In this document: positions 34,740 to 45,128 of the stretch, one piece after another
How positions within the stretch are numbered: position 1 is the stretch's first letter
Layout: each line of letters opens with the position of its first letter
Assembly: GCF_002127325.2 (NCBI RefSeq)
Contig: NC_035439.2
Span: 145,716,709 to 145,780,708 of the forward strand
From: Helianthus annuus
Lineage: Eukaryota > Streptophyta > Magnoliopsida > Asterales > Asteraceae
Length of the DNA stretch: 64,000 nt
Reading direction: 5' to 3'
Made by a program: the position numbers and the translations under genes
Notes under the pieces: model-generated
Told to the model about the DNA's origin: nothing
The model's input: only the letters and a program-made list of their open reading frames with translations
Databases searched by the model: none

Positions 34740-36280
34740 ATGGATGGTTCACTCAAACCTGGAGCCACTCTTGCCCTTTGCACTTTACTGCTTATATCCT
34801 TACTTCTTATTTATTTTTTATCAGAAAAAAACCCATCGGCATCCATAACCGACAAGCTGTATCGATCCAAACCGCCATCAGCCATCGTAAGCTTCATCAT
34901 ACTTCGATAATAATCTCACTATAATGAGGCTAATGTGACCTTTCAGAAGCAAAGCAACGTAACCTCTTTAACATGAGTTGCATTCAATTATAATTCAACT
35001 TCACTTAACATAAGTGTTGTATTAAAAGATCTGATATATGGCAATGAGCTACATTCTATTAGTTTTCCAAAAGATCTGATAAAGCTTTGAGTTTTGTGTG
35101 ATTGTAGCATGAGGCCTCGATGTATAGAGACGAGTTGGAAGCAGCCTTGGAGGGAGCTTCCATGGCGAACAAAACAGTGATCATCGCGGTTGTGAACCGA
35201 GCTTACACCGAGGGGGACAAACCTATGTTTGATATATTCTTAGATGGGTTTTGGCTAGGAGAAGATACAAGGCAATTGACTAACCATCTTTTAATCATGG
35301 CAGTTGATCAAACCGCGTTTGAACGTTGCATGTTTCTTAGATTACATTGTTACAGGCTGAAAACCGATGGCGATGACTTTGTGGATGAGAAGGTTTACAT
35401 GTCAGAAGATTTCATAAAGTTGATGTGGCTAAGAACTCGTTTTCTTGGGGATGTTCTCCGGCGTGGATACAACTTTATTTTCACAGTAAGTTATAAGTAC
35501 CACTTGAATTTTAATTTTCATTATGTTATATAAGTATACACAAACAAATTAGTTTTTGCATAATCATTCCAATTTTATTATATGTTGTTACATTAAATAA
35601 ACTTATAAAGTTAGGCATGTTACGATAAAATTCAAATATTACATTAATTGAACATTAAATATAAATTATTGTAGTTATGTAAACACTCTAAATAATTTCT
35701 TAGTAGCTAAAATAATTTACTAAAACACATAAGATATCTTGTAATTCTTAATAACATATATGTGAAATCAATTAATGTACAGGATACAGATGTTATGTGG
35801 CTCAGGAATCCATTTCCAAGGCTAACCCTAAACGAAACTGTTGATCTTCAAATAAGTGTCGATCGGTTTGATGGTGATCAATGGTCACAAACGAATCCGT
35901 TAAACACTGGTTTCTACATGATCAAATCCAACAACAAGACAATTGCATTGTTCGATGAGTGGTATATGCAAAGAAACACCTCAGTTGGAATGAAAGAACA
36001 AGATGTTCTTGTTGAGCTAATGCATAAAGGAGTTTTTAAAAGGTTGGGACTTGGGGTTAGATTTTTGGACACCATATATTTCAGTGGATTTTGTCAAGAT
36101 AGTAGAGATATTAACGTTGTTTCAACTGTTCATGCAAATTGTTGCCGGACTATTAGAGCGAAAGTCAATGATTTAATCAACGTTGTTCATGATTGGAAGA
36201 GATTTAGAGATCCATCAGACAATAAAACAATGGATTTTATATGGTCTAATCACTTAGCATGCCAAAATTCATGGACTTAG
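34740..36280 (+). CDS. Nucleotide-diphospho-sugar transferase family protein (DUF271-type, At4g15970/At1g28695-like)
   Basis: Three exons, 34740-34886, 35108-35485 and 35783-36280, all phase 0 with GT-AG introns, giving 340 residues. The N-terminus is a type II signal anchor: short MDGSLKPGA tail, then a hydrophobic segment at residues about 10-28 (LALCTLLLISLLLIYFL), predicting a Golgi lumenal catalytic domain. The exon 2/3 junction rebuilds the DxD-type motif in FIFTDTDVMWLRNPF, expected to bind the metal and nucleotide sugar. Other family blocks seen are VNRAYTEGD, LNTGFYMIKSNN and MKEQDVL. Length and domain order fit the plant PF03407 family; the acceptor substrate is unknown. No stops or frameshifts. 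The duplicated block B begins about 12 bp after the stop, so the 3' UTR is probably built from that sequence. Confidence 0.9.
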
Positions 36281-36920
36281 TGAGTTATAGCCCCATGAAT
36301 ACGTTGTAGATCCGTGAGATTGAAAATTGGTCCAACTTTTTTTTTTTTTTTTGGATCATGATGGTACTTTGTATTATTTTAGAGACATTAGAGTTCTTAT
36401 GTATCTTTCCTATGTTTAGATTTATGTTTCCTTATCTCCTATCTTGGGATGCGCTAGCGTTTGATACCGGGTATTGGTGCCGAATCGGTATCGCACCGGT
36501 TATATACTCGGTACTGCCACTGGTACCCATTTTTCCGTTTTTTGGTACAGTATTGGTATTTTGGCCATTTACCGGTAAAAAGGTGTGTGTATATATAAAA
36601 CTATAAAAAATACAAAATACCAATCCGATTAATCCCTATTAATCCTGACTAATTGCTAGTCGGTACCTCACCAACCGACTAGCGCTGCAGATTCTTACAA
36701 CACTGGGCTTTCACCTAATCAAATTACATTTCACACCTTGCACCAGTGTCCAAGCCTTGATGTTTGCCTAATTATATTAACACATAACCCCCTTGTAATT
36801 TTTTCAACATAAAATCCATGAAAATTACAAAGTCACACATATTTTATATTGTGCTTGGAATAGACATATTAAGATTTTTAAAAAATTGTAAATAAAACTC
36901 TGTTTATCGAGGCAGGAAAC

Positions 36921-37472
36921 TAGAGATGGACATAATAATCGGTCACAAACCCGAACCCGTAAAACCGATCCGTACCCGGTTCCAGTTCCAACCCGATGTA
37001 TAGACGAACTGGGTCCAGGTTCAAAATACCAGCGGTTCTTACCCGGTTCCATATTTCTTGATAATAAACGGGTCGTACCCGGTTCCTAACCCGTACCCGG
37101 TTCTTCCAGTACCTGGTCCCACTGTACCCGGTAATAAGTAACCGTTAGAACCGGTTACTAGCCATTAGGATCGAATCTTGGAGGTTGCAAAAAGCATTAA
37201 ATGCAAAATGTGACCGTTGGAACCGGTTACAAACAGTAAACTGGCAGCTTTTTGATTTGAAAAACTCGACAAACCCGGTTCCAAACAGTACCCGGACCCG
37301 GGTCCACAGTACCCGTAACCGGTTACCTCGGTTCTAGTTTTATTGACGACTACTCGGGTTCAACCCAGACCCGATTCTTCAGAGAACCCGGTTCTCCTAA
37401 CTAGTATTAGTACCCGGGTACGGGTAGTACCCGGTTCCGGGTATTAATAATACCCGATTATGCCCATCTCTA
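36921..37472. mobile_element. hAT-type element, TAGAGATGG family, 552 bp
   Basis: Ends TAGAGATGGACATAAT and (inverted) TAGAGATGGGCATAAT. Target CAGGAAAC at 36913-36920 recurs as CAAGGAAAC at 37473-37481, one extra base. Copy A has the empty site. The interior is dense in ACCCGGTTCC/GGTACCCG motifs in both orientations, probably subterminal transposase sites. No coding capacity. Confidence 0.82.
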
Positions 37473-38513
37473 CAAGGAAACACACACATGACATGACATA
37501 GTAATACCTTCAAGCAAAAGCAATAGATGATAAAACTTAATTGAACAAATCTTACTACCGATGATGATGATAATCCTTGACTTTTGGTCTAAATCTGTTA
37601 CCTATTGTCCTTCAAATGGGCCAGTTATATGTTAAACTATATGGATGGGCCTAAAAGATTATCCATTTAATTTGGAAACTTGTTTTAACATTTAATAAGG
37701 TATGTAAAAGAGATGTTTAAAAGCCCAAACACTTTAAACTATAAACCCTTAATATTATACTAAAAGCAACCCAAAACGAAAGTCATGAGGACAAGTGCAT
37801 AAAAAATTCGATCCGGAAGTAGACCCGAGAAAAAAAAACTTGAAACCGGTTATTTTTGTATCCGGGTACCCGTAACCAAAATTTGTGCTGCAACCAAGTT
37901 TTCTCACAAAAAAGAAGAAATTCGTGAGTTCATCTAGGTTTTTTAGTTCATCTTGATGGTTGTTGATAAAGAGCTCGTCCAAAATTTAGCGGACTCCTAT
38001 TTGAAACAAGTGAAGAGAAGCAAGTGAGCTAGAAAAAAATGTACAACTTAGAATGAACATAACTTTTCAGCCACAAGAAGTTACATGCATATAAGTATGA
38101 TTAGATTTGATTTATTTAGTTTTAACTGGAAAACTACGTAAATAGTGAATGTCATTAACTCATTCCCCTATCTATTCATTTAATATCGTATTTAGGTTGT
38201 AAATTTGTCAAGATTTGACACCACTTGACAAAAAAGGACGTCTTTTAGTCTGTTAGTCTTTTATGCTTCCGTTCGGTATTATGATTATTAAAGTTTAAAG
38301 TGAAACTCTTTTAATTTTTTTTTTTTTTGGTTAAGGGTGAATTTTTATTGACCCAGCCCAAACTTGAATGGGCCATTGAATCTCGTTCTGGGTTGGCTGG
38401 GTTTTTAAACCTCTCTTTTTCACACCTTATTAAATGTTGAAATAGGTTTTCAACATTATATAAATAAACTGTTTAGGCCCATATAGTTTAACAAATAACT
38501 GGCCCATTTGAAG

Positions 38514-38718
38514 CAAGGGCGTAGCTTTCAAGGGGCCGGGAGGGGCGCCCAACCCCTCGAACTTTTCGCTAGTAGTGTTATGTATGTACGTTTCGTATAG
38601 AATTTTTTAGGTATATACGTTTTTGACCCCCGGGTTTTATAAAAAAAATTACTTATATAGAATTTTTAGTTTCGGTGACTTCCGACACCCCGGTGAAAAG
38701 TTTCAAGCTTCACCACTG
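38514..38718. mobile_element. hAT MITE, 205 bp
   Basis: Ends CAAGGGCGTAGCTT and (inverted) CAGTGGTGAAGCTT. An 8-bp duplication ATTTGAAG lies at 38506-38513 and 38719-38726. Copy A keeps the single unoccupied ATTTGAAG. Same family as 60403-60590. Confidence 0.9.
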
Positions 38719-38927
38719 ATTTGAAGGAAAATAAAAGGCCCATCCTTTTGTTTGCAATGTTAACTGGTCGAATACCCAAATCCGTTTCATTTGAATGAGA
38801 ATCCCCATTCCCGCTTTCACTACTATTCAGCATTTCAGCCCTAATTTGCATTTCACTAGCTTATTTTTACCTTTAGGGTTTTCTGTTTTTGGTTTTCTTT
38901 GATTTGGAAAATTTTAACTGTAAGTGA

Positions 38928-39106
38928 AGCTTGAGATTTCCGACCGGGGGTCGAAAATGTATATACCAAAAATTTCTATAAAACCGGGGGGTCAAAAACG
39001 TATATACTCAAAAATTTTACACGAAAACTACCTACTCTCCACTACTGAGCGAAAAGTTCGGGGGCCGGCCGCCCTCTCCCGCCCCCACAAAGCTACGCCC
39101 TTGAGT
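38928..39106. mobile_element. hAT MITE relative, inverted, no target duplication seen
   Basis: Inverse-orientation relative of the MITE at 38514: AAGCTTGAGATTTCCGACC at the left, CAAAGCTACGCCCTTG at the right. The CAGTGG end is degraded and flanking octamers do not match, so it may be truncated. It joins a Copia remnant at its right edge. Confidence 0.6.
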
Positions 39107-39760
39107 GTGGCTATGCCACTGAAGAATGATGTGGATGTATCATATGCAATTGTTGTCAGTATCTTAATGTATGCTCTGGTGTATACAATACCTGATATTT
39201 AGTGAGCAATAGAGGTGAGTGGGTATATGCATGATCCAAGAGAAAAACATTGGCAAGCTGCTAAATGGATTCTATACGGTACATCCGTAGTACAACGTAT
39301 GTTGGATTGGTATTCGAACAGTAAATACAGTCAGAGGCGAAGTATAGTGGGTGCTCGGGGGTGCACCCGCCCACCCCAATGTTTCGGTTAGAAGTGTATA
39401 AGTTCTGATTTTTTGTCCGAAAATTTTAAAATTATATAGGATCGTCCCCCTGATTATTTTTCCTAAATTGTATATCCTAAATATTTATAAACTTTGTATA
39501 TAAATGATGGGTAGTTTGGTAAATATACACTTTGTTTTATTTGAAACTATTATTATTTGAGCCGACTTGAATCGAATAGCCAACCCGACCTGACCCGAAA
39601 CATAACGATAGGAAAATATTTTTTGGGTCCCATCACTTTACGCCCCCTCGAAACTTTTGGTCAAGCTCCGCCACTGAATACAGTCGATGGTTTGTTATGA
39701 CGGTGCAGGTTTTAGACAAGAAAAGGTCAACCACATGTTATGCTTTTACGCATACAAAAG
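39107..39760 (+). pseudogene. Copia reverse-transcriptase/RNase H junction remnant
   Basis: Reads SVAMPLKNDVDVSYA and ILMYALVYTIPDI, hits a stop at 39200-39202, then after small shifts MHDPREKHWQAAKWIL, the block just after the reverse transcriptase of Ty1/Copia polyproteins. It is interrupted by the MITE at 39332-39676 and fades after it. Clearly dead. Confidence 0.65.
39332..39676. mobile_element. hAT-type element, 345 bp, deletion derivative of the 16807 family
   Basis: Ends CAGAGGCGAAG and (inverted) CAGTGGCGGAGCTTGACC, with 8-bp duplications AATACAGT at 39324-39331 and 39677-39684. Inverse orientation to the 622-bp copy at 16807-17428 and shorter in the middle. Confidence 0.88.
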
Positions 39761-40583
39761 CTTCGAAAAGTTGGAAGTCTACCATGTTTGTCAGATGTCG
39801 TTGTGTTGATTACAAAAACAGATAATGTTAGTCAAAGTGTAATAATCTTAGCGGAAAACCAAGTTTATCACATAAGGAAGAAGCACTTTAGTGTTTGGTA
39901 TCTCTATATCTGAGTTAACATCCAACAGTATTGGTTGTGATCACGTTCAATTCTTGTTTGGACCTGATCATGATTGAAACAGCTTGAACGTTGGTTTGAG
40001 GACACTATGATGGTTAACTGTCAGATTGGTAGCATTGGTATTCGCCATGGTGGAGATTTGTTGAATTAGAAGGCACAAAAAGTAATACAACTGGATGGCA
40101 AAAGAAGGTCTAAACTATTGATGTGTAATTCCTTAATCCATGCGGGTCAAAAGTAGTAGGTTGTTTATGTAATTTGAAGATAGTAAGTTTATGTTGTAAT
40201 TGGATTAGTTAATAAGTGCAAGGACCGGAAGCGACTAAAGGAAAGATTACAACCTACATCTAAAGGGAAGCGACACCTCTCCTGTAGACACGACATTTCA
40301 CAAGGCGGCAACACCACAGGTCTTCAAGCATCATGTCGATTCAAGAGGAGTCACATCCATTCATTCGCACCTCAAACAGGATTGTTTATTTCACTTGTAA
40401 ATACCTGTAAAATCACAATTATGCAATACAATTGAAGTTTTGTAAGTTCTGTTGAATTCGTTTCTTATTTCATCGTTATTTTCATATCATGTTCATAGAC
40501 TAGGGCCAACATTAACATGTAACTTTATTAAAAAGTAGTAGCTGTTTTTCAAAGTATAAGTGAACATATTACAGTATTCTTAA
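39761..40583. other. 3' flank of the first LRR gene, shared with the second
   Basis: 39775-39895 matches 49565-49680 (for example CCAAGTTTATCACATAAGGA). This is the downstream edge of the duplicated LRR unit. The rest shows no gene. Confidence 0.5.
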
Positions 40584-43500
40584 TCACCTAGAAAGAAGAT
40601 TACCACAGTACTTCTGAATAGCATTACAAAATATACATCTCAGATGACTCAAGAAACGGAAATGTGCAGTTCTCCATGTGGTGCTAACTATCAACGGAAC
40701 TAACACCAGCCAGAAACCAGCAAGGAATCCACACATTATGCTAATAATCAAGTCCCGATCTGCTCCATGTGATGCATCGTCTTCTTCTTCTTCGTATCTG
40801 TTAGGTGCCTGATCAATTGAACAACTTTCAGTGAGTGGATCTCCACAAAGCTTGTTGCCTGAGAAGCATGACTCGTTGAAGCTATGAAGCTGGGTGCCCA
40901 GTGGGATTTTTCCTGTGAAATTGTTATAGGACACATTGAAGCTACTCAAAAAATTCAAGCTTGACAAGGTCTTAGGAAGCTCCCCAGAAAGCCGATTAAG
41001 AGATACATCAAATGAAAAAAGTGATTTCAGATCTCCAATGTTTTCAGGGATTCTCCCTATCAACTGATTTCTTGACAAATTCAAAGATTGTAATGCTGGG
41101 AGGTCCATTAGCTCCCTTGGGATGCTCCCAGAAAAAATGTTACTTGAAAGGTCCAACATCAACACAAGTCCGAGAATAGTGCTATATGTATCCTCTCGTC
41201 CCTTTATAAACAACGAAGCACTGCCAATGATCTGTCTAGTATAAGAGAAGATAAATCTATCACTTGAGGTAGTTTCTTTCCCAGAGAGTAAAGTGAAATT
41301 GTTGAAACATCTTGGTATATGTCCTGATAGATTATTATGAGAAAGATCCAAGATCTGAATACCGGTCAGAAAGCAAAGCTCATGAGTCAGATTTCCATTA
41401 AATTTGTTTGATCGGAGGTTAAGAATTTTCAAACTCAAGAGTTTTGTTCCAAACCAGGCCGGAATTGGTCCAACAAGTTCATTTCTTCCAAGTTGAAGCA
41501 TTATTAAATTTGTTAAGTTCTTTAGAGAAGTAGGTACTCCTCCAGAGAGCTTGTTGTTGTAGATATTTAATAACTGCAGAGAAGATAATGATCCGCAAGT
41601 TCTTGGTATACCACCAAACAAGTTGTTGTTTTCCAAGTTTAGAAATACTAAATACGGCCACTTCTTCCAACACTCAGGAATGTCACCTGATAGATTATTG
41701 TTAGCCAAATTAAGAATTTCTAGATTTTTCTCACCGTAAGGACACACCAAAAGACGCAAAGATCCCCCAAAGGAATTATTTGACAAATCCAGAATCTTTG
41801 TCTGTGAATTAATTTTAGAGAGTTCAGGGAGTTGCCCGCTAAGTTCGTTAGAATTCAAGGCAAGTACTTGAAGCGATGCAGGGATACGAAACAACCTTCC
41901 TTGAATTTGATTTCGTGACATATTTAGATATTGTAGATTAGGCCATGATTTCCAAAATGCCTCGTGAATCATTGATGTAATCCTTGTATTGCTAATTTCC
42001 AATTCTACTAAATCACTCTGCAACTGCAGCCACAATGGAAATTGAGGCCCTAAGTTCCACGAACTTAAATACAAGAACTGCAACCGGAAAGAGGGAACCC
42101 AGTTCACAAGGTGCGGTCTTAGGGATAGGTAGTTGCCTACTCCATTTAGGTACTTTAGTTTAGCTAGTTTGTCAAAATGAGCTTCTGTCACAAGACCGGT
42201 TAAAAAGTTGTATGAAAAATCTAAATAAATTATCTTTGAAAGTTGACCGAGGCTATCAGGAAGGCTTCCATTGAGTCGATTATTTGAAAGATCTAACACC
42301 TCAACCGAGGACAATTCTCCGACTGAATATGGTATTGGACCCGAGATAAGATTCTTTGCAAGATATAGCGACCTCAAAAGAGTTAATCTTCCTATTGATT
42401 CAGGAATAGTACCATCAATATGGTTATTTTCAAGTTGGAGATTCTCCAGATATACAAGTTGTCCAAGTTGATTTGGAAGATGGCTTGAAAGTCCTGTAGA
42501 CCGAAGAGATAAGGACTCCAATTTTGGTGATTTGCACTCAAAAAAGCTTTCAAAAAGGCTTGTAAAGCTAATATCAGGAAACGAGTTACCATCTAGACCA
42601 ATATGTCTTAAATTGCAAAGATTCCCCAATGATGTAGGTATTGTCTTGTTGAGTACATTATATGACAGGTCAAGGCTAAGTATGGAAGTCAGGTTGTGAA
42701 GGGAACCAAGAAGTGAACTTGAAATACCGCAAGAACTAATATCTAATGAAATGAGATTACCACCTACACTAGACAACCCTTTTAACACTAATGAAGAACT
42801 CATGAAATCATTCCCGTGAACGTGAAGCGACTTGTGAGAAGTCAAGTTGCGAAAGCTATCAATGCTTCTAGGAATAGGGCCATGAAGACCACACCCACGT
42901 ATATCTAGTGAACCTAGACTAGTTTTACTGAAAATCCACTCTAGCACACAGTTGTCATAAAAATCATTTCCAGAAAGATCAAGAAAGGAAAGAGATGTGA
43001 CAGTAAGATTAGCAACATGAGGATGTATACACAAAAGTTGACTATGGGACAAATGTAGTTCAACCAAAGAAGGAAGGGTGTTAATAGCCTCAAGCCAATC
43101 TGTTGCCTTACTAAGGTCCATGCCACTCAAATCCAGGTGATGTAACAAACGGAGACTTGACAGCCACTTCATGTTGGTGATTGTAGTATATTCATATTCA
43201 TCACTATCTTCAATATCATAAAAATTTCCAAGACATAGGACGCGCAATTCTGTCAGATTCCCTAGTTGAGGAGGGATTGTTCCACCAAATACGGAACGCG
43301 AGAGATTAAGATACCTCAAGTTTCCAAGAGATCCTATAAAGCTAGGAACTTCCATTTCACCAAAGTTATTGCAGCTCAAGTCTAAATGCTTGAGTTGCGT
43401 TAGATTCAGAAGCGATGGACTTATGTCCCCTCTTAATTTTTGATTCAAGAATTCTTCGTATTCTTCGATTTTGTTGTAATCATTCATACTACAATTACCT

Positions 43501-43772
43501 GGAAGATGAATCTTGTGAACATGACCGGTAAAGTTATCACAAACGATCCCATTCCAATTGCAACAGTCGTTCTTCTCACCAACCCAAGAAGCAAGTCGAT
43601 CTGCTTTATCTATGAGCCCATGCTTGAACTCAAGAAGTGCTTCTCTCTCATCATCCTTGCATAGTACATCGCCTTTGCTATTATCACTTAAGCATAAACA
43701 AAGTAAAGCCACAACCAGAAGTAAGCGAAAGTAGCAAGACGAGGAACATGAAAAGGTATAACCATCCCTCAT
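40584..43772 (-). CDS. LRR receptor-like protein (EIX/Cf type), first of a tandem pair
   Basis: Intronless, 1062 residues from the Met at 43772 (MRDGYTF); the frame opens 29 codons earlier at 43859, but only the internal Met gives a normal secretion signal (LLLVVALLCLCLSD). Order: signal peptide; Cys-paired LRRNT cap (DDEREALLEFKHGLIDK, then DCCNWNGIVCD); a long run of plant-type LRRs, roughly 28 by eye, with NLSGxIP-like cores; a non-LRR island near residues 850-890 (TSSDRFIFSYTRQIIGS to IKGREDTYS); final LRRs; C-cap (CFSGNKLCGDPL); acidic juxtamembrane (RYEEEEDDASHG); one membrane helix with GxxxG (GFLAG); and a cytoplasmic tail of about 32 residues with no kinase. Such proteins are plasma-membrane immune receptors that signal with SOBIR1/BAK1-type kinases. 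The ligand cannot be inferred. No lesions seen. Confidence 0.93.
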   Translation of the reverse strand: MRDGYTFSCSSSCYFRLLLVVALLCLCLSDNSKGDVLCKDDEREALLEFKHGLIDKADRLASWVGEKNDCCNWNGIVCDNFTGHVHKIHLPGNCSMNDYNKIEEYEEFLNQKLRGDISPSLLNLTQLKHLDLSCNNFGEMEVPSFIGSLGNLRYLNLSRSVFGGTIPPQLGNLTELRVLCLGNFYDIEDSDEYEYTTITNMKWLSSLRLLHHLDLSGMDLSKATDWLEAINTLPSLVELHLSHSQLLCIHPHVANLTVTSLSFLDLSGNDFYDNCVLEWIFSKTSLGSLDIRGCGLHGPIPRSIDSFRNLTSHKSLHVHGNDFMSSSLVLKGLSSVGGNLISLDISSCGISSSLLGSLHNLTSILSLDLSYNVLNKTIPTSLGNLCNLRHIGLDGNSFPDISFTSLFESFFECKSPKLESLSLRSTGLSSHLPNQLGQLVYLENLQLENNHIDGTIPESIGRLTLLRSLYLAKNLISGPIPYSVGELSSVEVLDLSNNRLNGSLPDSLGQLSKIIYLDFSYNFLTGLVTEAHFDKLAKLKYLNGVGNYLSLRPHLVNWVPSFRLQFLYLSSWNLGPQFPLWLQLQSDLVELEISNTRITSMIHEAFWKSWPNLQYLNMSRNQIQGRLFRIPASLQVLALNSNELSGQLPELSKINSQTKILDLSNNSFGGSLRLLVCPYGEKNLEILNLANNNLSGDIPECWKKWPYLVFLNLENNNLFGGIPRTCGSLSSLQLLNIYNNKLSGGVPTSLKNLTNLIMLQLGRNELVGPIPAWFGTKLLSLKILNLRSNKFNGNLTHELCFLTGIQILDLSHNNLSGHIPRCFNNFTLLSGKETTSSDRFIFSYTRQIIGSASLFIKGREDTYSTILGLVLMLDLSSNIFSGSIPRELMDLPALQSLNLSRNQLIGRIPENIGDLKSLFSFDVSLNRLSGELPKTLSSLNFLSSFNVSYNNFTGKIPLGTQLHSFNESCFSGNKLCGDPLTESCSIDQAPNRYEEEEDDASHGADRDLIISIMCGFLAGFWLVLVPLIVSTTWRTAHFRFLSHLRCIFCNAIQKYCGNLLSR

Positions 43773-44015
43773 ATTGATTTTGATGATGTTGTAAATTACA
43801 GCCACTTGTGCTCGGAGTTTAAATATAAATTTGTGAATATGAAAGCAATGATCATGCATTTTCTAAGCGAATTAATCAAAACATCATACAAGTCAAAGTC
43901 TATCATGGATCAAAAAGTCATATGTTTCACATCTCTCCAGAATATGATTGGAAATGAGATTAAATTATAGTCCTCATCAATGAGGCTAAGTTTGAGAGGA
44001 GATGCTGAGTTTAAT
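43773..44015 (-). promoter_or_regulatory. Proximal upstream region of the first LRR gene
   Basis: Includes a W-box core, TTGAC on the coding strand, at 43896-43892; a second lies at 44501-44497 beyond the repeat. W-boxes bind WRKY factors and are common in defence promoters, but short motifs occur often by chance. Confidence 0.3.
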
Positions 44016-44399
44016 TTAAAAACATATCATAATGATTTCTAATTTTGAGGGCTTTTATTATAATTATTTTGGAAAAAAAAAACTAAGTCATCAAGGAAGT
44101 AGCCAGTTAGCAGATGAAAAGTCTCCATCTCAAACTGCACAACTAGTTGAAAATTTTTTTATTTGGAGATAGGTGGGACCATTTTGAATTTAATCTATAT
44201 TAGACTTAAAAACATATCATAATGATTTCTAATTTTGAGGGCTTTCAGTATTATGTTAAAAAAAACTAACGCATCAAGGAAATAGCCAGTTAGCATATGA
44301 AAATTAAAAAGGCCCCATCTCAACCTGTACAACAAGTTGAATATAAATTTATATGGAGATAGGTGGGACCATTTTTTGAACTTAATCTATATTAGACAA
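44016..44399. repeat. Tandem duplication of about 195 bp in the first LRR gene's promoter
   Basis: Two copies, about 44016-44210 and 44206-44399. Both run from AAAAACATATCATAATGATT through AGCCAGTTAGCA and GGAGATAGGTGGGACCATTT to AATCTATATTAGAC. The second LRR gene shows at most the first few bases of a single unit near 53730. Confidence 0.8.
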
Positions 44400-44992
44400 T
44401 TGTTGCCAAAAGTCGATTTTAGATCCAGCTGGTATAAATATTTGTTTTATTCGAAAAAATATTAACAGTGAAAGTGAAAAGGTTGTGAAAGTGACAGTCA
44501 ACTGCTGGTGTTTTTATTTTTGTTGTATTCCCTGTTGTCTTGGCGAGGAGAAAAGGCCTATCTATGAATTGAGAGTTTTTATCAATAAATTTAAGCATTA
44601 GTGAGTTGTATACTTTAGTAAATTCCACACTTCTCCAAAATTGACATCGAAGATTTTCCTTGATTTTCCCTATTTTATTTGATTTCGTGTGAATCATCGA
44701 TCTCATTGATTACTATTCTAGTAAATTTGTTTTAATTTTCTATTCTTAAGATCTTGCAGACTTATGTGCCAAATTTTGATCCGCGACCGCGAGGGCTTGG
44801 TGCATTTCAGTTGTGAGTTTTTGCTTCCTTTCTCTGTCACAAAGTTGTTAGAAAATTCACATTTGACTTCTAATTGTTGCTAGATTAAGAATTTTGAGTT
44901 AGGAATTTTGATTTAAAGAGTCTGAAAGTTGATTTTACTTTAAAATCAAGGATTCTAGCTGTGGATCCTTATGTCTGGGTTATGGGTTTTTT
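44400..44992. other. Upstream flank of the first LRR gene
   Basis: 44470-44545 matches 53910-53985 upstream of the second LRR gene (AACTGCTGGTGTTTTT, TTGTTGTATTCCCT), the upstream edge of the duplicated unit. The module at 44810-44875 recurs inverted at 45411-45475. Confidence 0.5.
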
Positions 44993-45128
44993 GGAGCCGG
45001 GGGTCTCACTGGAAGTAGCCTCTCTATCCCCTGGGATAGAGGTAAGGCTTGCCTACATCCTACCCTCCCCAGACCCTATCAATAGCTGCGCTATAGGTGG
45101 GATTATACTGGGTATGGTTGTTGTTATT
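44993..45128 (+). mobile_element. Au-type SINE, 3' part
   Basis: The sequence from GGAGCCGGGGGTCTCACTGG through GGATAGAGGTAAGGCTTGCC and CCCTCCCCAGACCC to GGGATTATACTGGG, ending TTGTTGTTATT, follows the conserved 3' portion of the Au SINE family of flowering plants as I remember it. The 5' tRNA-like head with A and B boxes is missing, so the copy is 5'-truncated. Confidence 0.75.

Larger units (their letters stand above)
36293..38855. repeat. Duplicated block, copy B
   Basis: Same-orientation partner of the block at 11153-20262. Shared segments run from GAATACGTTGTAGATCCGTG to CCCTAATTTGCATTTCAC. Two hAT-type insertions (36921-37472 and 38514-38718) are absent from copy A. About 80 bp at 36690-36768 has no counterpart in A, where a Helitron-like head replaces it. 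Contains the 75-codon conserved frame at 37755-37982 (-), judged non-coding. Confidence 0.85.

Noticed and set aside
37755..37982. 75-aa ORF conserved between the duplicated blocks as a real small gene
   Set aside because: Flanking non-coding DNA is equally conserved, so duplication alone explains it.
11153..38855. Blocks A and B as the two LTRs of one retrotransposon
   Set aside because: They lack TG...CA ends, a primer-binding site and any shared internal gag-pol region; unrelated genes and complete elements lie between them. A segmental or dispersed duplication fits better.
43773..43859. Upstream Met of the first LRR gene as the true start
   Set aside because: It adds 29 residues before an otherwise standard signal peptide; the internal Met at 43772 gives a conventional secreted N-terminus.
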